From the NCBI GenBank assembly GCA_026686845.1, contig JAIVEN010000013.1:14962001-15026000 (forward strand): a DNA stretch of 64,000 nucleotides, written 5' to 3'. Source of the stretch: Adenanthera pavonina. Its lineage: Eukaryota > Streptophyta > Magnoliopsida > Fabales > Fabaceae. Below are positions 58,773-64,000 of the stretch, piece after piece; position 1 is the first letter of the stretch; each line of letters opens with the position of its first letter. A model generated the notes under the pieces. That model saw only the letters and a list, made by a program, of their open reading frames with translations. It ran no database searches and had not been told where the DNA came from. A program made the translations under genes and the position numbers.

Positions 58773-61700
58773 TTACAACTCATTGGGATTCACTATTCAC
58801 AATTCTCTTCTGATTTTTCCATGTCTATCTTCTGCAAGTAGTTTTGTTAGGATGTCTGCAAGCTGATCTTCAGTAGGGTACAAACTCCAACTTGACATCA
58901 CCTTTCAAAACATGATCTCTTATGAAGTGATGTCTTACTTCAATGTGTTTTGTCCTTGAATGCATTACTGGATTCTTTGAGATGTTAATGGCACTTTGAT
59001 TATCACATCTTATTGGAATTTCCTTCATCTCTATCTCAAGGTCTTCAAGTTGTTATTTCATCCCAAGGATTTTTGCACAGCAACTTCCTACTGCCACATA
59101 CTCAGCTTCAGCTATGGAGAGAACTACACTATTTTGTCTTTTGCTATACCATGACACTAAAGAGGCACCCAGAAACTGGAAAGTTCCATTTGTGCTCTTT
59201 CTGTCAGTCTTGGATCCAGCAAAATCAATATCTGTATAACTTATGAGCTCTTCTCCATTGCCTTTTAGATACCAGAGTCCCATTTGAGATATACCTAGTA
59301 AATATATGAAAATCCTCATCACAGCTGTTGCATGGGACTCCTTAGGACATGATTGGAACTTAGCACACATACAGACACTAAATATGATGTCAAGCCTACT
59401 AGCAGTTAAATATAGCAAGAAACCAATCATCCTCCTATATTGAGTTATATCAAAGAGTTTTCCTTCCTCATCCATGTTAAGCTTAATTGCAGAGGCCATA
59501 GGGGTTCCCATAGGTTTAGTATATTCCATTCCAAACTTCTTCAGAAGCTCCTTGAGGTATTTTGATTGATTGAGAAATATATCATCATCATATTGTTTGA
59601 TTTGCATTCCAAGGAAGAAGTTCAGCTCACCTATCATTGACATCCTGAATTCACTCTGCATTAACTAAGAAAAGCTCTTGCACAAAGATTCATTAGTAGC
59701 ACCAAATATAATGTCATCAATATAAATTTGTACAATAAGAAAATCTTTATTTTCTCTTTTAGTAAACAAAGTTGTTTCAAATTTTCCTCTTTTAAAACCT
59801 TTTTCAATTAAAAAATTACTCAGTCTCTCACACCATGCTCTAGGAGCTTGTTTTAACCCATATAGAGCTTTTTTTAGTTTATATACATGATTGGTTTAGT
59901 TGAGTCCTCAAAACCTGGAGGTTGATCAATGTAAATCTCTTCCATGATATACCCATTCAGAAAGGCTCTTTTCATATCCATTTGATATAGCATAATATCT
60001 TTTATACAAGCATAGGCTAGGAGAATTTTGATTGCTTCCAATCTTGCAACTGGAGCAAATGTTTCCTTATAATCAATGCCTTCTTCCTGATTATATCCTT
60101 TATCTACTAGTCTAGCTTTGTTTCTTATTATAGTTCCTGATTCATCAAGTTTGTTCTTAAAAACCCATTTAGTTGCAACAATAGGATGGTTTTTAGGCTT
60201 AGGTACTAAATCCCAAACTTGACTTCTTTCAAACCGATTAAGTTCTTCTTGCATAGCTAAAGTCTTGTATTCATCAGTTAAAGCCTTGTCTATAGACTTA
60301 AGTTCAATTTGAGAAATAAATGCACAATTATTCACTTAATCCCTAAGTTGTCTTCTGGTTTTAACTTTCTCTTGTACATCCCTAATTACTTGATCAACTG
60401 GATGATTCCTTTGATATCTCCAAGCTCTAGGGAGTTCTTGAGATAGTTCCTCATTTATTTTACATTCATTATCTTTCTCCTGGATATCTTCCTCTACATC
60501 AGTAGATTTAGATACTTTAGGAGGTTCAATTTTATTTTCTATTGATACATTCAAATTCTTGCAGCTGGAAATTATATCATCCTCATCTTTAGCATGCTTA
60601 GACATAGTTTCATTTTCAAGATAGACAACATGCACTGATTCTTCTAAAATTCCAAATCTTTTATTGAATACCCTATATGCTTTACTTCTATTTGAGTAAC
60701 CAAGAAATATACCTTCATCTGATTTAGCATCAAACTTACCCAGATTGTCTTTCTTGTTGTTGTGGACATAGTAGGTGCATCCAAAGACATGAAGATGAGA
60801 GAGGTTGGGCTTCCTTCCTTTGTATAGCTCATATAGAGTCTTTCCTAGCATGGTCTGATGTATGCTCTATTCATTAAGTAGCATGCTGTGTTTACTATAT
60901 TGACCCAGAATTGCTTAGGTAGTCCTTTTTCATTCAGCATTGCACGAGCCATCTCCTCCAACACTCTATTCTTTCTCTCTACAACTCCATTCTATTGGGG
61001 TGTTCTTGGAGCTGAGAAGTTGTGCTCTACTCCATTCTCATCACAGTAGTTAGAAATTTTGCATTTTCAAATTCTTCTCCATGATCTGTTCAAATGCATA
61101 TAATAGAGCAATATTTCTCATTTTAGATTTTCTTGGCTAAGATCAGAAAAGCATTATATATTTCATCTTTAGAGGGAAGAAATAAAGTCCAGGTAAACCT
61201 AGAATAATCATCTACCACAACAAGTACATATAAGTTTCCACCAATACTTCTAGTACGATTAGGACCTATCAATCCATGTGAAGTAATTGCAATGGCCTTA
61301 TTGTAGAAGCAATGTTTTTGATATTGAATGAGGACTTTGTTTCTTTCCCTTTAAGACAAACATCACATTCTCTATCCTTTTCAAACTTAATGTTGGGTAG
61401 ACTAAGAACAAGTTTATTTTTAATGAGTTTATTTAATTAATGCATGCAAACATGTGTTAGTCTCTTATGCCACAACCAACTATCATCATTTTCACTTATT
61501 AAGCATATAGAGTTTAGAGAAGGTAATTCATCTAAATCAATAGTATAATAGTTACCATCTCTTTCTGCCTTGAGAATCACTTTACGGTCACTTTTTCTGA
61601 TAACTAGGCAGTAGTTGGAATCAAACAGAACCCAATTGTCTCTATCACAAGTTTGACTCATACTCAACAGGTTGTGGTTGAGTCCTATCATGAATAGGAC

Positions 61701-61925
61701 TTCTTCAATTGATGTTTATAGATTTCTTCCAACAATTCTAATCTTAACTATCTTGCCGGACTGGTCACCACTGAAAGTAACCTTTCCTCCTTTCTCATCT
61801 CTCAGCACAATAAATTTTTCTTTATCTCCAATCATGTATCTTGAACAAGCACTGTCCATGTACCATTTGTTGCTTTTCTTGGCCTTGAGACACACCTGCA
61901 AATCAAGTTTCAGTTTTTTTCTTTA
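58773..61925 (-). pseudogene. Sirevirus-like pol: protease, integrase, reverse transcriptase, RNase H
   Basis: Domains in order, minus strand: protease at about 61716-61870 with NKWYMDSACSRYMIGDKEKF (usual DSGCS now DSACS); integrase zinc-binding part with WLWHKRLTH near 61450-61480, then the core, decayed, to about 60860, and its C-terminal part YKGRKPNLSHLHVFGC (about 60770-60830); RT at 60335-59690 with WVFKNKLDESG, ARLVDKGYNQEEGIDY, ETFAPVARLEAIK, MDMKRAFLNGYI and the catalytic YIDDIIFG (about 59705-59728); RNase H at 59661-58773 with SRLDIIFSVCM, YTDIDFAGSKTDRKSTNG, SIAEAEYVA and LADILTKLLAEDRH. Frameshifts and stops at several points mean the polyprotein cannot be made. The core catalytic RT Asp pair remains. 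Confidence 0.92.
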
Positions 61926-63690
61926 GGTACCCATATTTGCTTGGGTCCTTTCTTGTTAGTGGAGGAGTTCTTGGGAACCTATTTCATCCCACTGCTATTC
62001 CCTTCCTTCCTGTGTATGCAGGTGAAGGACATATGACCCTTCTTGTTACAGAAGTGACAAGTAGAGAAAGAGCTAGAGAAAAGAGATGCATGTCTAAAAT
62101 AATAACTATAGTATCTATCCTTTTGATTTCTAAGGGCTGGTAAAGACTCTATTCTTTGAGTTGATTTAATGTTATTGGCATGCACAGAGTTTCTCAGATA
62201 AAGATTCTGTTTCTTGATTTTTAGTTTTTCCTTGACTGCATATGGGTCATATCCTAGACCCAATTTATTCTGACTTACAATTTGATTTCCCAGTAATATT
62301 TTCAGCATATCCTCACCCCTAGTGAGTTTGGTTAGAGTCTTGTGGAGATAATTACTCTTATCTCTCAACTTAATACATGAGACACATACAGATGTGGTTG
62401 AAGAAAAAGAAAAATGTGAAGTAGTTCAAGATGAATGAGACTCCCTTTCAAGCTTGTGTATTTTCCTTTTAGCTTGACTTAGTTGTTTGGACACTTTGAT
62501 GAATTCAGTCATCAGTTCATTAAATGCATCATGTAGTTCATTGTAGGAAGGTTTAGAATCATTTACCTAAGAATCATTATCACTATCTCGATTGTGATTC
62601 TTCTCCTCCTCTGCAATCTCCTGAGCCATCAGGCATAGATTAGCAATTTCATCATCTTTTGCTGCTTCCTCTTTATTTGTACTATCTCCCAAGATGAAAG
62701 ATACGAAGGCTTTCTTCTTTTTGCCTTTGCTAGCCTTTTTGTCCTTCCCTTGTTTCTTACTCAGCAGAGGATATTCCCATTTGATATGTCTAGGTTTCTT
62801 GCATTCGTAGCATATGATGGAGTCTATGTTTTCTTTCTTGCTGCTGGTGGCTCTATCTTTCTTTGTAAACCTTCTGAATTTCTTCTTTCCATACATTTTG
62901 CCAAATTTCCTCACCAGCATGGCCATTGTCTTTTCATCTAGCTTAACATCCTCCTCTGAATCAGTATCATCATCTGATTCTACCTTGAGAGCCAAACTCT
63001 TCTTCTTTTTGTCAGATGAAGTAGATTCTTTGAGAGCCTTCAGCTTCCCTTCATATTCTTCAAGAATCCCAAAGAAGGCTGCGACAGATGTCATTGATTC
63101 CCTTCCAGCTTCCTCCATTATAATCACTTTTAGTTGCCACTCAATGGGTAAGGCTCTGAGAATTTTGCTGACTTTCTCAGACTAGGTGTATTCCCTCCCA
63201 AGGCTCTTCAGCTGATTCACAATGAGGGTGAATCTCTTCTGCAGATCCTTGATATTCTTACTCTTTCATCTTGAAACTTTCATATTCTCCAATGCATGTA
63301 TTCCATTTATTTTCTCTCACGCCGATGGTCCCTTCATGAGTAATCTCCAAAGTGTCCCACATACCTTTAGCTATTGTACATTGGAACACCCTGTAGAACT
63401 CATCTTGATTGAGAGCACTGACCAAACAATGCTTACCTTTAAAGTTGAGAAGAACCCTCCTCTTGTCCTCCTTGTTCCATTCTTCTTCAGGTTTCTCTTT
63501 GTATTTCCTATCATCTTGTAGTTTCATAGGGATAAAGTCTCCCTTCTGGATGATCGACCAAATATCCAAATTAATGGATTGAAGGTTGATCTGCATCCTC
63601 ATCTTCCAATACCCATAATGTTCTCCACTGAAGTTAGGAGGTCTGTTGGTGTTGTTTCCTTCTGGAAGAACGCCGTCACCAAAGCCAGCC
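61926..63690 (-). pseudogene. Sirevirus-like gag with two CCHC knuckles
   Basis: Minus strand from about 63690. MAGFGDGVLPEG is a likely start; an open frame without ATG reaches back into the primer-binding site. Next comes the copia gag core with RPPNFSGEHYGYWKMRMQ and MWDTLEITHEGT, a shift near 63258, then SKILRALP-like sequence and an acidic/Lys-rich hinge (SDDDTDSEEDVKLDEKTM). The first knuckle, CYECKKPRHIKWEYP, has its last Cys changed to Tyr (about 62775-62820). Further on lies a Lys-rich region and a second, intact knuckle CHFCNKKGHMSFTC (about 62010-62052). Two knuckles in a long gag are typical of sireviruses. Stops around 62400-62567 break it. Confidence 0.85.
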
Positions 63691-63731
63691 ATATCTTCTC
63701 CCAAATTATTAGATCCTTTAACTGGGAGTCC

Positions 63732-63745
63732 GGGCTCTGAAACCA
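63732..63745 (-). promoter_or_regulatory. Primer-binding site (initiator tRNA-Met type)
   Basis: The minus strand reads TGGTTTCAGAGCCC two bases after the 5' LTR end. The usual plant copia site is TGGTATCAGAGC, complementary to initiator tRNA-Met, so there is one mismatch. Confidence 0.85.
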
Positions 63746-63747
63746 CA

Positions 63748-64000
63748 TGTTAGTTCAGCTGGCTTCCCAAGAAAGGGGGTGAATTGGGAAGATTGAATTT
63801 TTTCTGAAAAAAATCAAATACAGTGGTGATACTAAAAGTTTATTGAAAAACAAAGTATAAGGAATAAAGAGTAAGAGAAGAAGACTTAGTGATTTATCCT
63901 GGTTAGATCTATTCCTCTTGACCTACGTCCAATCCCCAAGTCACCACTTGAGATTTTTTCACTATCTCTTACAAGATTTGAATGGGTTCTTGCAATGACC
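63748..64000 (-). repeat. 5' LTR of the sirevirus-like element, cut by the window edge
   Basis: On plus it starts TGTTAGTTCAGCTGG and aligns with 51968-52210 of the 3' LTR over its whole visible length (shared AATACAGTGGTGATACTAAA, TTGACCTACGTC and TGGGTTCTTGCAATGACC). The remainder lies outside the window. Confidence 0.9.

Larger units (their letters stand above)
51968..64000 (-). mobile_element. Sirevirus-like Ty1/copia retrotransposon with third ORF, incomplete at window edge
   Basis: Order on the minus strand: 5' LTR (64000-63748, cut by the window), tRNA-Met-type primer-binding site, gag, protease, integrase, RT, RNase H, a spacer with palindromes and a TATA box, a third ORF, a polypurine tract and the 3' LTR (53770-51968). 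Gag-PR-INT-RT-RH is the copia order. The long gag with two CCHC knuckles, the extra 3' ORF and the AAAAGGGGGAGA-type purine tracts fit the sirevirus (SIRE/Maximus) lineage. All coding regions carry stops or shifts. The first ~250 bp of the two LTRs show roughly 30 differences by eye, so the insertion is old. Confidence 0.85.

Noticed and set aside
63258..63746. Start of gag inside the primer-binding site
   Set aside because: The frame is open there but begins without an ATG; MAGFGDG about 55 bases downstream is the more likely start.

Overview
This is a transposon-dense, AT-rich window from a flowering plant, most likely a eudicot. The evidence is a five-exon gene whose 238-residue product is the seed-plant R-SNARE VAMP727 (13511-19595), an Au-type SINE, an L1-type LINE, CACTA and Mutator elements, and nested Ty1/copia and Ty3/gypsy retrotransposons. 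No prokaryotic or organellar signal is visible. All alignments here were made by eye.

Layout. 1-6847: minus-strand Ty3/gypsy-like element (called family G here) with an edge of its 3' LTR, its internal region and its 5' LTR. 6848-11496: minus-strand Ty1/copia gag-protease relic, split by a solo family-G LTR (7838-10904) and a tRNA-derived SINE (7576-7743), both with target-site duplications. 12208-12847: fold-back Mutator-like MITE directly upstream of VAMP727. 13511-19595: VAMP727, whose long introns carry a SINE, an antisense LINE and a MITE. 22530-25568: a two-exon minus-strand gene for a small secreted, probably GPI-anchored protein of unknown function. 28600-29610: decayed Mutator transposase. 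31542-51967: a mosaic of family-G LTRs and internal sequence with sirevirus-type LTRs (called family S), plus a CACTA element (32803-33809). 51968-64000: a long minus-strand sirevirus-like copia element (gag, protease, integrase, RT, RNase H, and an extra third ORF), cut by a solo LTR and running off the right edge.

Most interesting observations. (1) Family G keeps gag and protease but has no room for, or sign of, RT, RNase H or integrase. In both copies it carries a conserved unidentified tract with a segment resembling the 5S rRNA internal promoter. (2) Family-S LTRs carry dense arrays of short palindromes, and different LTRs use different palindromes (TTATNCGNATAA, TTAGTCGACTAA, AAATTCGAATTT). 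(3) The same array plus a TATA box recurs inside the full sirevirus element just upstream of its third ORF, which looks like a dedicated internal promoter. (4) That third ORF starts with a basic, nuclear-localisation-like stretch and is interrupted 8 codons in by a solo LTR.

Only two host genes are supported. Most of the rest is transposon sequence in several nesting layers, with a few tracts (about 21.2-22.5 kb, 26.0-28.6 kb, 29.6-31.5 kb, 50.5-51.4 kb) in which I recognise no gene.
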